Assembly: GCA_024403755.1 (NCBI GenBank)
Contig: JAKSRF010000004.1
Span: 1-50,468 of the forward strand
DNA: 50,468 nucleotides
Direction of reading: 5' to 3'
Origin: Clostridia bacterium
GTDB taxonomy: Bacteria; Bacillota; Clostridia; Saccharofermentanales; Saccharofermentanaceae
A model generated the notes under the pieces. The model searched no databases. It saw nothing but the letters and a program-made list of their open reading frames with translations, and was not told the DNA's origin. A program made the translations under genes and the position numbers. Positions 1-8,729 of this stretch are shown here, piece by piece. How positions within the stretch are numbered: position 1 is the first letter of the stretch; every line of letters starts with the position of its first letter.

Positions 1-28
1 CCTTAATACTTATTACTTGATATACAAA

Positions 29-1687
29 TTATGATTTCTCAAGAGCAAGAGTTCTTGTTGTAAGATCACAAACTGAAGCTGGACCATAGTACTGAATAGC
101 ACCAGGATATGTAAATGCTGTTTCAACAGCCCACTTCTCTCTGTTTGCCTCAAAGAACTTAAACGGCTTACCGTCGAGCTCAACAAGAGCCTTACGAATA
201 ACAGGCTTATCCTGACCGTTTCTTCTCTCCATATTCATCATCTTTGTGATTGGCATACCGCCGGCAATCCACTCCTCAGCAGGCTTTGAGATATTTGATA
301 CCTTTGAGAGGTAACCTGTATAACCGTACTGGATAAGCATGAAAGCGTTGAAGCCCAATGAATAACAGTAATCAGCATCGAAGTTAGAAGGGAAAGCACA
401 TCTTCCTTCATAACCGAAGAAGTGATGCTGTGTTCCGAACTTACCTACATAAGTACCTGCAGCCTTTCTCTTAGCAAGCTCATTCTTAACGAGCTCAGAG
501 AAGAGCTTCTCAGACTCAATGAGTGATACCTGAACGTTACCGTGTGGATCTCTCTCAAGGAAGAGCTGCTGCTGAATTCCTACAGGGAGAAGATCGAATA
601 CTGCGAAAGCAGAAGCAGTAAGACCGGCCTTAATGAAGTCATATTTAGCCTGCCAATCAGGAAGAGCGTTGAATTCTTCTGTCTTTGAACCTGCAAGAAG
701 TTCGTTGATCTCAGCGATAAGAGCAGAGAACTCAGGAACGAACTCTACGATACCCTCAGGGATAATTGCAACACCGAAGTTATTGCCGTTAGCTGCTCTC
801 TTCTCAACAGAGTCAGCAATATAATTTGTGATATCTGCAAGTGACATCTTCTTAGCGGCAACTTCCTCACCGATGAGACAGATATTAGGCTGTGTCTCAA
901 GAGCACACTCAAGAGCAACGTGTGAAGCTGAACGACCCATAACTTTAATGAAGTGCCAATACTTCTTAGCAGAGTTAGCATCTCTCTCAATGTTACCGAT
1001 AAGCTCAGAGTATGTCTTTGTAGCTGTATCAAATCCGAAGGAAGCTTCGATATCCTCATTCTTAAGGTCACCGTCGATAGTCTTTGGACAACCGATAACC
1101 TGAATTCCTGTATTCTTTGCAGCCATGTACTCAGCAAGTGTAGCAGCATTGGTATTTGAATCGTCACCACCGATAATAACGATAGCTGTAAGACCGTTCT
1201 TCTTAGCGTTCTCAGCAACGATGTTGAACTGCTCCTCTGTCTCAAGCTTGGTTCTGCCTGAACCGATGATATCAAAACCACCTGTATTTCTGTAAGAATC
1301 AATGAACTTGTCATCGAATTCTACATAATCATTCTTAAGAAGTCCGTCAGGACCCTTCTTAAATCCCAAAAGAACGTTGTCCTTGTTTGTAGCCTTCAAA
1401 GCATCATAAAGACCTGAAATAACATTGTGTCCGCCCGGAGCCTGTCCGCCTGAGAGAATAACACCTACAACCTGCTTCTTTGAAGCTGAAGTGTTCTGTC
1501 CCTTCTCGAAAGTAATCTCTTTTTTACCGTATGTGTTAGGGAAAAGAGCTTTAATCTTATCCTGGTCTGCAACACTCTGTGTCTCAGCGCCTTCCTTTAC
1601 GCAAATCTCTGAAATACCGTTTCTGAGCATTCCCGGAAGCTTTGGCTTATACTCATATCTGGCAATTTGAAGTGGTGAAAGATCCAT
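29..1687 (-). CDS. pfp: Pyrophosphate-dependent 6-phosphofructokinase (long form)
   Basis: A 552-residue cytosolic glycolytic enzyme that transfers phosphate from PPi to fructose 6-phosphate. The phosphate-donor loop GGDDS (residues 173-177) has Asp where ATP-dependent enzymes have Gly, which points to PPi use. The catalytic loop PKTIDGD (201-207) carries the catalytic Asp residues, and MGRSASH (250-256) forms the sugar-phosphate site. The N-terminal GGQAPGG (80-86) is the usual first nucleotide-binding turn. The length matches the long PFP class (plant beta subunit, spirochaete type) rather than the roughly 320-residue bacterial PfkA. The start is supported by AAAGGAGAA about 8 bases upstream. 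The gene stands alone and uses a biased codon set consistent with high expression. The PPi-versus-ATP call is inference from the motif. Confidence 0.95.
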   Translation of the reverse strand: MDLSPLQIARYEYKPKLPGMLRNGISEICVKEGAETQSVADQDKIKALFPNTYGKKEITFEKGQNTSASKKQVVGVILSGGQAPGGHNVISGLYDALKATNKDNVLLGFKKGPDGLLKNDYVEFDDKFIDSYRNTGGFDIIGSGRTKLETEEQFNIVAENAKKNGLTAIVIIGGDDSNTNAATLAEYMAAKNTGIQVIGCPKTIDGDLKNEDIEASFGFDTATKTYSELIGNIERDANSAKKYWHFIKVMGRSASHVALECALETQPNICLIGEEVAAKKMSLADITNYIADSVEKRAANGNNFGVAIIPEGIVEFVPEFSALIAEINELLAGSKTEEFNALPDWQAKYDFIKAGLTASAFAVFDLLPVGIQQQLFLERDPHGNVQVSLIESEKLFSELVKNELAKRKAAGTYVGKFGTQHHFFGYEGRCAFPSNFDADYCYSLGFNAFMLIQYGYTGYLSKVSNISKPAEEWIAGGMPITKMMNMERRNGQDKPVIRKALVELDGKPFKFFEANREKWAVETAFTYPGAIQYYGPASVCDLTTRTLALEKS

Positions 1688-1802
1688 ACCAATTCTCCTT
1701 TAATATAATTTATTACAATTTATTGCAAAGAATATAGTAAAACATTTTTCGGGAAATGTTAAGAGAGAAATTTATTTTTCTTTGCGAAAAGGGGATAATA
1801 AA

Positions 1803-2573
1803 TTACTTCAATTTTTGTTGTTTCATCCAAATCGACATAATCAGGTTGTGCGGCAATATTTTGCACATACCGGCCTGCAGTCTGGCAATAAAACCGTATT
1901 TGCTTACGTCCTTGCCGCGTTTGGCATCGTGCCAGGCACGTTTTACTATTTGCTCCGGCTCGTACATGGCAACATATTTTTTTACAACCGGTTCTTTGTC
2001 AGAAATGACAGCCCGTGCGAAAAACTCTGTTTTGGTCCAGAACGGACATACTGCTGTTACGCTGATTCCGTGAGATTTCATCTCTCTGTTCAGTGCACGA
2101 CTGTATGATAAAACAAAAGCCTTGGAAGCACCGTAAACATTTATGTACGGAATAGGCTGAAAGGCTGCGACCGAAGCAATGTTAATAATCCTGCTTCCCT
2201 GTGACATGAACGGAATTGTAAGTTGGCACATAGCCTGAAGTGCCTGGCAATTCAGGTCAACCATATTCAGATTGCTGCTAAGTTCGGTATCGAGTGTGGC
2301 CTCAAATTTACCATATCCGCTCGCATTTATAAGCAATCTGACATTCGGTCTTTCTTTGTTCAGTAACTCTGAGAAGCGGTCGAAGCTTGCACGCTCTGTC
2401 AAATCCATTGCTAACGGCCTGATAGGAAACGGGGTCTGTAATTCCTCCAAGCGGCTTTCTCTTCTGGCTATAACCCAAATCTCATCCAGTTCCTCGCAGA
2501 ATTCACTTATTGTCTCAGTGAATTTTTTTCCTATTCCGCTTGAAGCTCCTGATATTACAGCAATTTTTTTCAT
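1803..2573 (-). CDS. SDR-family NAD(P)-dependent oxidoreductase
   Basis: A 256-residue classical short-chain dehydrogenase. The Rossmann nucleotide-binding motif GASSGIG lies near residues 9-15, an NASG-type motif follows strand 4, and the catalytic Tyr-x3-Lys is in VYGASKAF, preceded by a Ser in NIASVAAF. It resembles the YqjQ/DltE group of cytosolic SDRs, whose substrates are mostly unknown. It lies on the same strand as the phosphofructokinase gene, which starts about 115 bases downstream. A second SDR occurs at 32677-33375. The substrate cannot be told from sequence. Confidence 0.88.
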   Translation of the reverse strand: MKKIAVISGASSGIGKKFTETISEFCEELDEIWVIARRESRLEELQTPFPIRPLAMDLTERASFDRFSELLNKERPNVRLLINASGYGKFEATLDTELSSNLNMVDLNCQALQAMCQLTIPFMSQGSRIINIASVAAFQPIPYINVYGASKAFVLSYSRALNREMKSHGISVTAVCPFWTKTEFFARAVISDKEPVVKKYVAMYEPEQIVKRAWHDAKRGKDVSKYGFIARLQAGMCKILPHNLIMSIWMKQQKLK

Positions 2574-2663
2574 ATAATGTTCCTCGAATCAGTTATTGTT
2601 GTACGAATACTATCATATAAATCTGTTGCCTTCAATCTTGTTTTGGGAAGAAATACAGACAAC

Positions 2664-2696
2664 AAAAAAGGCTTAAACCCAATGGATTCAAGCCTT
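2664..2696 (-). terminator. Rho-independent terminator of tRNA-Pro
   Basis: Read on the minus strand, a 13-bp stem (AAGGCTTGAATCC paired with GGGTTTAAGCCTT, with G-U pairs) closes a 3-base loop and is followed by six T. It begins only 4 bases after the tRNA CCA end. Confidence 0.9.
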
Positions 2697-2699
2697 ACA

Positions 2700-2775
2700 T
2701 GGTCGAGGTGACAGGGTTCGAACCTGCGACCCCATGCTCCCAAAGCACGTACGCTACCAACTGCGCTACACCTCG
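2700..2775 (-). tRNA. tRNA-Pro (anticodon UGG)
   Basis: The minus strand folds into a complete cloverleaf. The 7-bp acceptor stem is CGAGGTG/CACCTCG with discriminator A and an encoded CCA. The D-arm is GCGCAGTTGGTAGCG, and the anticodon stem CGTGC/GCATG holds the loop TTTGGGA. The T-arm contains GGTTCGAACC. The anticodon TGG specifies proline. The gene has its own promoter (2789-2817) and terminator (2664-2696), so it is a monocistronic tRNA unit. Confidence 0.97.
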
Positions 2776-2788
2776 AAATGCAAGAAGC

Positions 2789-2817
2789 ATTATACACATG
2801 CTTTAATTAAAAATCAA
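2789..2817 (-). promoter_or_regulatory. Sigma-A type promoter of tRNA-Pro
   Basis: On the minus strand TTGATT (2812-2817) and TATAAT (2789-2794) are 17 bases apart. The -10 box ends 13 bases before the mature tRNA 5' end. Confidence 0.85.
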
Positions 2818-2846
2818 TAGGTTTACGCAATAAAGTTGAAAAAATA

Positions 2847-3170
2847 TCAGCGCATAGTCATTTTTCTTAAGAGATTGTTTGCAAAGGTGCTGAGAATAGG
2901 AAGACTGAATTCATACATGCGGTTTGTACAAGCATATATTATTCCCAATATTCTCAATATAAGTGTTGCTATAAGCATAAACTGACCGATGCCCGGTACC
3001 CAGGCAAACATATCGCATAAGGAAAAATAAATGCCGTGCCTCAGATGAGAGTTAATATATGAGTTGTTATCGGTATCTTTGAAGAGACCGATAATCCACA
3101 GCCCGGGGATGTAAGAGAGAATTGCGTATAATTTGGTATAATTGGAAACAGATAATTTTGCTCCTGACAT
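2847..3170 (-). CDS. Small integral membrane protein, DUF4870/Tic20-like
   Basis: A 107-residue protein with about three hydrophobic segments (near residues 10-28, 48-62 and 64-84). The pattern of a leading helix, then a polar loop, then an SHLRHGIYFSL segment resembles DUF4870/Tic20-like small membrane proteins, where a conserved His lies at the start of the second helix. This assignment is a weak inference. GGAGG lies 9 bases upstream of the start. It is divergent from the SpoU methyltransferase gene. Function unknown. Confidence 0.6.
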   Translation of the reverse strand: MSGAKLSVSNYTKLYAILSYIPGLWIIGLFKDTDNNSYINSHLRHGIYFSLCDMFAWVPGIGQFMLIATLILRILGIIYACTNRMYEFSLPILSTFANNLLRKMTMR

Positions 3171-3250
3171 AAAAAACCTCCATGTTAATTCGATACAAGT
3201 ATGGTATCATTTCTATGTATTTTTTTAAATTGAAATTAAGGTGATTTTGT

Positions 3251-3967
3251 ATGAAGATTACACGTTACAGAAAAGAAGATGATATTACTTATGCACTTGG
3301 AGCGACGGTAGTAATGGAATATCTGCTTCATGATACAGAGAATGTTAAAGGAATAATTATTCATCCTGACTTCAGAGCTGAGGATACCAAGGAACGAATA
3401 ACTTCGATTTGTACAGAAAACAAAATTCCTATGGTGACGGAGGAAAAACCGTTTAATATCCTCTCACAAAAGGAAAACTGCTTTGTTATAGCTGTGGTTG
3501 CCAAGAGACAAGCAACAATTACAGATGGAAATCATATAGTTTTGGTTAATCCTTCGAATGCCGGAAATTTGGGAACTATTATGAGAAGTGCGCTTGGATT
3601 CGGCATAGAGAATATTGCTGTTATCACTCCTGCCGTTGATCCTTTTGATCCGAAGACCGTAAGGGCTTCAATGGGTGCTGCCGCACGTGTCAGAGTAGAG
3701 CTTTTCGAGAGTTTTGATGATTACAGAAGAAGATTCCCGAATAATAATTTTTATCCTTTTATGTTGGATGGTTCCTCAAAAATGCAGCATACTCCGATAG
3801 AAGAGAATTTCAGTTTGATTTTGGGAAATGAGGCAACCGGTCTCCCGCGTGAATTCAGTGAGATAGGACAGCCTATTAGAATAGAACATACTCATAACAT
3901 AGACAGCCTGAATTTACCTATTGCGGCCAGTATAGCAATGTATGAAGCAACAAGAAATAATTGGTGA
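3251..3967 (+). CDS. SpoU/TrmH-family RNA 2'-O-methyltransferase
   Basis: A 238-residue SPOUT enzyme that methylates a ribose 2'-OH of tRNA or rRNA with SAM. All three family motifs are in the C-terminal half: motif 1 NPSNAGNLGTIMRSA (Asn and Arg for catalysis), motif 2 LILGNEATGLP, and motif 3 SLNLPIAASIAMYEATR, which forms the knotted SAM pocket. The N-terminal 80 residues are divergent, with no L30e-like domain that I can recognise. The target nucleotide cannot be inferred. It starts a plus-strand run with the two lipoprotein genes downstream. Confidence 0.9.
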   Translation: MKITRYRKEDDITYALGATVVMEYLLHDTENVKGIIIHPDFRAEDTKERITSICTENKIPMVTEEKPFNILSQKENCFVIAVVAKRQATITDGNHIVLVNPSNAGNLGTIMRSALGFGIENIAVITPAVDPFDPKTVRASMGAAARVRVELFESFDDYRRRFPNNNFYPFMLDGSSKMQHTPIEENFSLILGNEATGLPREFSEIGQPIRIEHTHNIDSLNLPIAASIAMYEATRNNW

Positions 3968-3979
3968 GGTATTTAAGTA

Positions 3980-4681
3980 ATGAAGAATAAAAGAGTTATA
4001 GCATTGATTTCAGCAGTGATGATGTTGTCTTTGACTACGATTTATACATCGTGCAAAGCTTCCGATAATACAGATTCGACAGAACAAAGCACAGTAAGTC
4101 AGGAAAAGGAAGTGTCAGCTGAAGTCAGCAGTGATGAAATACCCGAAGAGACGGTAAATAATATTGACGAGACTGTTGTTGGGCATATAGACGGTAATAT
4201 TTACATTAATGAAGATTTAGGATTTGATTTTAACGGAAATGACCGTTTCATACTGACCGGATATGAAGAATTTATTGAAAGTTTGGCCGAGAATACTGAA
4301 ATAAGCGAATTTGTAATGCGTAACGGAGTAGCAGTTATTTTAAATGCCGAGAGCAAGGAGAGCAAAGAAACCAATATTCAAATCAGTATAATGTCTGATG
4401 CTATGAGTGAAACGGTTTTTGTTGATGAGACAATCTGTCAGCAGTTTTTGGAGATAATGGGTTCTTCAGATGATATAAAGATGTCTGAAGCAGTACAACT
4501 TGATTTTGCAGGACAGAAAATTTGGGCCGCGCATATTGTTTATAATGAAGGAAGCGCTGTTCCGGAATACTACCAGTCGTATTTTATGATGAATGGTAAG
4601 GTGTTAAGTTTGACAATTGATGTATATTCGGAAGGTCAGGACATAAATGAGATTTGTTCATTCTTTACAAAACACAAATGA
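3980..4681 (+). CDS. Putative lipoprotein, paralogue of the next gene
   Basis: A 233-residue secreted protein of unknown function. A basic N-terminus and hydrophobic core end at a lipobox-like YTSC near residue 25, so membrane anchoring by lipidation is likely, although the box is not ideal. A Ser/Thr/Glu-rich linker follows (about residues 27-60). The C-terminal domain starts near a G-x-I-Y-I-N motif and ends ICSFFTKHK. The same domain order and ending occur in the gene at 4788-5693, so the two are tandem paralogues. It begins 12 bases after the methyltransferase, with GAGGT upstream. Confidence 0.72.
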   Translation: MKNKRVIALISAVMMLSLTTIYTSCKASDNTDSTEQSTVSQEKEVSAEVSSDEIPEETVNNIDETVVGHIDGNIYINEDLGFDFNGNDRFILTGYEEFIESLAENTEISEFVMRNGVAVILNAESKESKETNIQISIMSDAMSETVFVDETICQQFLEIMGSSDDIKMSEAVQLDFAGQKIWAAHIVYNEGSAVPEYYQSYFMMNGKVLSLTIDVYSEGQDINEICSFFTKHK

Positions 4682-4709
4682 TTGACTGAAAATAAAAATA
4701 TTGTAATAT
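4682..4709 (+). promoter_or_regulatory. Candidate promoter for second lipoprotein gene
   Basis: TTGACT (4682-4687) and TAATAT (4704-4709) are 16 bases apart in the 106-base gap before the gene. The -10 match is only moderate. Confidence 0.4.
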
Positions 4710-4787
4710 GTTTTATGGGTAGATATACGTCTATTTGAGATGAGAATTTATGATTTTGATATTCATAATGAAAGAAAGGGTTATTTT

Positions 4788-5693
4788 ATGAAAAATTTGA
4801 AAAAAATTGCAGCTGTTATTTTGGTATTGATAATGGCGTTTTCTTCAACAACAGTATTCACAGCTTGTGATTCTGTAGGTGATTTGTTCAGCAAGACTGA
4901 AGATTCTGAGAAGTCAGATCACAGCAACAAGAAGAAAAAAGATAAGAAGAAAAAAGATGACGATGATGACGACGATGATGACGACGATGATAAGAAGTCA
5001 AAAGAAACAACCGAAGAGACAACAGAGGAAACTACAGAAGAGACTACAGAGGAGACTACTGTAGAGACAACTGAGGAAACTACAGAGGAGACAACTTCAG
5101 AGACAACGGTTGCAGGTGCTGATGACAATTCTGAAGAGTTTCTCGGAACTGTAGACGGTGATGTTTATACAAACGATTACTATGGTTTTAAATTTGAAGG
5201 TAACGGTCAGTGGACTATTATGGATAATGATGCATATATGTCTTCTGCTACAACCGGAGCTGAGATATTGGATATTGAGAACTGGGAAGAAATGGTTGAG
5301 AACAGCGGCACTGTTTTGCTTCTTACCGCAAACAGTTCTGTAGATGTGTTGTCCAATGTTCAGGTTCAGGCATGTTCTTCAATGATGAAATCCTTCTCAA
5401 TGGACAGTGAGGAGATTTGTCAGTCATATACTGATATGCTTGGTTCGCAGATGGCTGATATGCTTGGAATGGAAGATGGAGATATGGCTGTATGTGAAGC
5501 TATGCAGATGAATTTTCTTGGTGAGGACGTTTGGACTGCTCATTTGGAGTATAATCTTTACGGAATGACTATGGCTACCTATCAGACATATGTTACATTG
5601 AATGATACGATTCTTATGATTACAATCACAACTTCACCTGATGCAAGCATAACTTTAGACGACATTCTTTCATGTTTCACTAAACTTAACTAA
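4788..5693 (+). CDS. Putative lipoprotein with poly-Asp and ETTEETTEE linker
   Basis: A 301-residue secreted protein of unknown function. The start at 4788 is chosen because GAAAGGG lies 8 bases upstream and because it places a signal peptide at the N-terminus, ending in lipobox-like FTAC near residue 29. Residues about 45-56 are Lys-rich. A run of 12 Asp follows, then about 35 residues of Glu/Thr repeats, and then a folded domain of about 190 residues that parallels the C-terminal domain of the preceding gene (GDVYTNDYYGF against GNIYINEDLGF; CFTKLN against FFTKHK). The low-complexity linker probably spans the cell wall. The repeats look prone to length change by slippage. Confidence 0.75.
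   Translation: MKNLKKIAAVILVLIMAFSSTTVFTACDSVGDLFSKTEDSEKSDHSNKKKKDKKKKDDDDDDDDDDDDKKSKETTEETTEETTEETTEETTVETTEETTEETTSETTVAGADDNSEEFLGTVDGDVYTNDYYGFKFEGNGQWTIMDNDAYMSSATTGAEILDIENWEEMVENSGTVLLLTANSSVDVLSNVQVQACSSMMKSFSMDSEEICQSYTDMLGSQMADMLGMEDGDMAVCEAMQMNFLGEDVWTAHLEYNLYGMTMATYQTYVTLNDTILMITITTSPDASITLDDILSCFTKLN
4956..5108 (+). repeat. In-frame simple repeats (GAY run and GAR-ACN-ACN repeats)
   Basis: Twelve consecutive GAT/GAC codons (4956-4991) are followed, after a short Lys/Ser spacer, by about a dozen Glu-Thr-Thr-type units (5004-5108). Synonymous codons vary between units, so the array is old or selected at the protein level rather than a fresh expansion. Confidence 0.85.
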
Positions 5694-5707
5694 TTTAAAA
5701 ATAACTA

Positions 5708-5736
5708 TTGATTAAAAAACATCGTCATGATATAAT
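5708..5736 (+). promoter_or_regulatory. Promoter of rpsT
   Basis: TTGATT (5708-5713) and a perfect TATAAT (5731-5736) with a 17-base spacer lie 42 bases before the rpsT start. Confidence 0.88.
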
Positions 5737-5777
5737 CTCTCGGTGTTAAACGATTACTAACGATGGAGGTGAATATA

Positions 5778-6035
5778 ATGCCAAACATTAAGTCAGCTAT
5801 TAAGCGCGTTAAGGTTTCAGAGAAGAAGACTGAGGCTAACAAGATGAAGAAGAGCGAGATTCGTACAGTTATTAAGAAGGCTAATGCTTCCATTGCTACA
5901 GGCGATACAGCTGAGTCTTTGAAGACAGCTCAGAAGACTTTGGATAAGGCTGCTGCTAAGGGATACATTTCCAAGAACGCTGCTGCTCGTAAGAAGTCAA
6001 GACTTTCTAAGGCTGCTGCTAAGGCACAGGCTTAA
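5778..6035 (+). CDS. rpsT: 30S ribosomal protein S20
   Basis: An 85-residue, Lys/Ala-rich, all-helical protein that binds 16S rRNA. The N-terminus MPNIKSAIKRV and the C-terminal NAAARKKSRLSKAAA match the family. The start at 5778 is preferred over the in-frame ATG at 5763, because the latter overlaps the GGAGGTG ribosome binding site (5765-5771) that serves 5778 at 6-base spacing. It is monocistronic, with a strong promoter and terminator of its own. Confidence 0.97.
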   Translation: MPNIKSAIKRVKVSEKKTEANKMKKSEIRTVIKKANASIATGDTAESLKTAQKTLDKAAAKGYISKNAAARKKSRLSKAAAKAQA

Positions 6036-6053
6036 TCTCAGAAGATTATTCAT

Positions 6054-6088
6054 TACTGCTCTGCATATTGCAGGGCAGTATTTTTTTT
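6054..6088 (+). terminator. Rho-independent terminator of rpsT
   Basis: An 11-bp stem (TACTGCTCTGC with GCAGGGCAGTA, one wobble pair) closes a 5-base loop and is followed by eight T. Confidence 0.93.
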
Positions 6089-6133
6089 GCGAAAATATGA
6101 TGGACTGATTCTTCAATTTGGAGGTGACATACT

Positions 6134-7279
6134 ATGAATTTCAGGAGACTTGGTAAGACAGAGTTAATGGTAAGTGAGATTGGCTTCGGCGGAGAATGGC
6201 TTGAGAGACATTCAGAGGAAGAAAGCATAGATTTAATAAAATATGCGTCGGATAAAGGTATTAATATCATCGACTGTTGGATGCCGGATCCTAAATCCAG
6301 GAATATAATCGGTGAAGCAATAAAGGGAAACAGAGATAAGTGGTTTGTTCAGGGACATATAGGTTCCACATGGAAGGATGAGCAGTATTACAAGACTCGT
6401 GATATTAAATATGTCATACCGGCTTTTGAGGATTTGCTCAGACGATTACAAACCGACTATATCGATTTGGGAATGATTCATTTTGTAGATTCTGCAGAAG
6501 AATGGGAAAGCATTCAAAACTCTGAGTATTTGCAATATGTCAAATCACTGAAGGAGAAGGGTATTGTTAAACATATAGGAATAAGTTCGCATAATCCGGA
6601 GGTTGCTTCTAAGGCAGCACAATCTGGTTATGTTGAGATGATTTTGTTCAGCATAAATCCGGCTTTTGATATGCTTCCTGCCAATGAGGATTTCAATATC
6701 ATGTTTGCTGATGAATACGATAAGGAACTGACCGGAATAAGTCCGGACAGAGCACTGTTATATAAAATCTGTGAAGAAAATGATGTTGGTATTACCGTAA
6801 TGAAAGGCTTTGCAGGCGGAAGGTTGTTTGATGCTTCAAGATCACCTTTCGGTGTAAGTCTTACACCTTCTCAGTGCATTCATTATGCACTTACAAGACC
6901 TGGCGTAAGTTCTGTTTTATGTGGCTATGATACCAAGGATCAAGTTGATGATGCAGTATACTATGAGTCAGCAACAGAAGCTGAGAAGGATTATGCATCT
7001 GTTCTTGCCGATGCACCGCTTCATTCTTACAGAGGACAGTGCACTTACTGCGGCCATTGTAAACCGTGCCCTATGGATATAGATATTGCTATGGTTAATA
7101 AGTATTATGATTTGGCTGTAATGCAAAATGAAGTTCCGGCTACAGTTAAGTCCCATTATGAATTATTGAAACATCATGCATCGGAATGTGTCGGTTGCGG
7201 CGGGTGCGAGAACAGGTGTCCGTTTGGTGTAAAGAGTGCAGACAAAGTGCAAAAGACAACTGATTTGTTCGGGATATAA
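6134..7279 (+). CDS. Aldo/keto reductase-like protein with C-terminal [4Fe-4S] ferredoxin domain
   Basis: A 381-residue protein. Residues 1 to about 285 are an AKR TIM barrel, seen in the opening FRRLGKTELMVSEIGFGG, the DLGMIH strand with the His, and the late cofactor segment beginning ALTRPGVSSVLCG. Residues about 300-380 are a bacterial ferredoxin domain with CTYCGHCKPCP and CVGCGGCENRCP, enough Cys for two clusters. The usual AKR tetrad looks incomplete: the Tyr expected after IIDC is not found, and the Lys position reads FVQGHIGS. This suggests a redox or structural role different from simple carbonyl reduction. The GGAGGTG site is about 7 bases from the start. The gene is single and ends in a hairpin. 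Confidence 0.88.
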   Translation: MNFRRLGKTELMVSEIGFGGEWLERHSEEESIDLIKYASDKGINIIDCWMPDPKSRNIIGEAIKGNRDKWFVQGHIGSTWKDEQYYKTRDIKYVIPAFEDLLRRLQTDYIDLGMIHFVDSAEEWESIQNSEYLQYVKSLKEKGIVKHIGISSHNPEVASKAAQSGYVEMILFSINPAFDMLPANEDFNIMFADEYDKELTGISPDRALLYKICEENDVGITVMKGFAGGRLFDASRSPFGVSLTPSQCIHYALTRPGVSSVLCGYDTKDQVDDAVYYESATEAEKDYASVLADAPLHSYRGQCTYCGHCKPCPMDIDIAMVNKYYDLAVMQNEVPATVKSHYELLKHHASECVGCGGCENRCPFGVKSADKVQKTTDLFGI

Positions 7280-7283
7280 GCTT

Positions 7284-7319
7284 TAGGCAACTTTTTAACA
7301 GAAGTTGCCTATTTAATTA
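7284..7319 (+). terminator. Terminator between convergent genes
   Basis: A perfect 10-bp stem TAGGCAACTT/AAGTTGCCTA with an 8-base loop is followed on the plus strand by TTTAATTA. The 3' half of the stem includes the stop codon of the minus-strand tmcAL gene. Confidence 0.75.
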
Positions 7320-8658
7320 TTATCGGCATTTCTTCCCATTCGTAATTTAACGGCATATGAAGATACTTACCTTGGATATTGGCTGCGATAATATCAAGCT
7401 CAGCCATTCTTTTTATCTCCTCACTGCATGTTTTGAAGTCGGAGAGATTGTGAATAACGGGAAGCTTGGCACATTTTGACATTACTTTGAGACAGTAGCG
7501 ACCGTCGTTATTAAAGCCGAGAACGCGAATGTACAGCGGCTTAATGTCAGGTCCTGCCATATCACGCTTGCGACCGATTAAAAGGGAGGAACAGGCTCTG
7601 TTAATTCTTCCCGAAGTGAAATGCTTTGTAGTCATTTCTTTTTCCCAAAGTCCTATATCAAGTGTCTCATCATTAAGTTTGGAGTTAACCTTATTTTTTA
7701 GATATGAAGCGAGCTCATCTCCCATATAAGCATATTCCTCAAGCTCAGAAGGGGACATGGCAGATATTCTGTCTAAGATATCACGACAGTATTCTTTATA
7801 GGAAGGAAGTCTGTAACGCTTAAATGATAAATCCTCAAGCATTACAGCCAGAGAGTGATCCGGCATGTGACCTGCAAGTTCCTTTGCAAGGTGTGCGACA
7901 GAATCAATCTGACTGATGTCGTCATATATCTTGCTTCGTATTGCACTTGCCGAAGCATAGCAGGATATATTTTGAGACGAATAATCCTCGCCTCGCCTTC
8001 TTATCATATGTACATTAATCGGATGAGACTTATTTAAGCGATTGTAATTATTGATTTCCTTTAAATACTCGAACGCAAGTATAGAGTTTGGTTTGCGTAA
8101 TGCTTCAGATATTGACTCCGGATCCGTATCAGCGAAAGCTTCCTTTAATTCAATATTTGCATTGATAGCATTAATTGTTGCGAAAGCAGAGGCGGAAGGG
8201 AAGGAAGAGCCCTCAGATAATTTACTTTTAAGCAGAGTCGAATATTCGGAAGAAGTTTTTATTTCATTATCATATTTTGCAAGTTTCTCAACTAATGAGA
8301 AATCATTTATATCTATACCGAAGGCTATATCTGTTAATACTCCTGTAGCAGTCAGAGTTTTGACAGCTCCTGCCGCGAATTCCGATGCGGGTGCGCAGGA
8401 AAAGCAAAGCGGTAATTCCAATACCAAATCACTTCCGTAAAATGACTTATCCTTTTTTTGTTTTGATGATACAAGACATGCTTTCGCTCTTGAATGCTTC
8501 GGAAGCAACGCAGGGATACCTCGTTGAGTAATCGGTCCGCTCATAACGGATATAACTACGGCACGTTCATCTCCCACTTTTTGTCTGACCTCGCGTACAA
8601 GATATTCATGTCCGTTTGTGTATGGATTATATTCTGATACTATGCCGATAACTCGCAT
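7309..8658 (-). CDS. tmcAL: tRNA(Met) cytidine acetate ligase TmcAL (YlbM/DUF795 family)
   Basis: A 449-residue nucleotidyltransferase-fold enzyme that, in the characterised family, uses acetate and ATP to make N4-acetylcytidine at the wobble base of elongator tRNA-Met. The opening MRVIGIVSEYNPY and the downstream SGPITQRG and SDLVLELP segments match the family. The HxGH motif reads TNGH (residues 14-17). The start at 8658 is chosen over one 15 codons upstream because AGAGGGA precedes it and because the family N-terminus begins exactly there. It is convergent with the aldo/keto reductase gene. Confidence 0.9.
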   Translation of the reverse strand: MRVIGIVSEYNPYTNGHEYLVREVRQKVGDERAVVISVMSGPITQRGIPALLPKHSRAKACLVSSKQKKDKSFYGSDLVLELPLCFSCAPASEFAAGAVKTLTATGVLTDIAFGIDINDFSLVEKLAKYDNEIKTSSEYSTLLKSKLSEGSSFPSASAFATINAINANIELKEAFADTDPESISEALRKPNSILAFEYLKEINNYNRLNKSHPINVHMIRRRGEDYSSQNISCYASASAIRSKIYDDISQIDSVAHLAKELAGHMPDHSLAVMLEDLSFKRYRLPSYKEYCRDILDRISAMSPSELEEYAYMGDELASYLKNKVNSKLNDETLDIGLWEKEMTTKHFTSGRINRACSSLLIGRKRDMAGPDIKPLYIRVLGFNNDGRYCLKVMSKCAKLPVIHNLSDFKTCSEEIKRMAELDIIAANIQGKYLHMPLNYEWEEMPIIIK

Positions 8659-8729
8659 TAATGATTCCCTCTTAAAACTTTTAATGTATAATTGTATATG
8701 CATTATAACAGAAACAAACGGGAAATATT

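Noticed and set aside
745-1314. 189-residue open frame on the same strand as, and inside, the phosphofructokinase gene
   Set aside because: It is Leu/Ser/Arg-rich with no motif and overlaps a gene with full family motifs; it is a frame shadow.
1741-1760. Hairpin AACATTT/AAATGTT between the SDR and phosphofructokinase genes
   Set aside because: It has only 7 AT-rich pairs and no clear U-tract, too weak to call a terminator.
2570-2797. 75-residue frame across the tRNA region
   Set aside because: It covers tRNA-Pro, its promoter and its terminator, which explain the sequence.
4956-5108. Tandem short repeats considered as a CRISPR array or minisatellite
   Set aside because: They are codon-periodic, in frame, and encode a low-complexity linker; there are no spacers.
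4919-5128. Antisense frame of Val/Ser repeats
   Set aside because: It is only the reverse reading of the Glu/Thr and Asp codon repeats.
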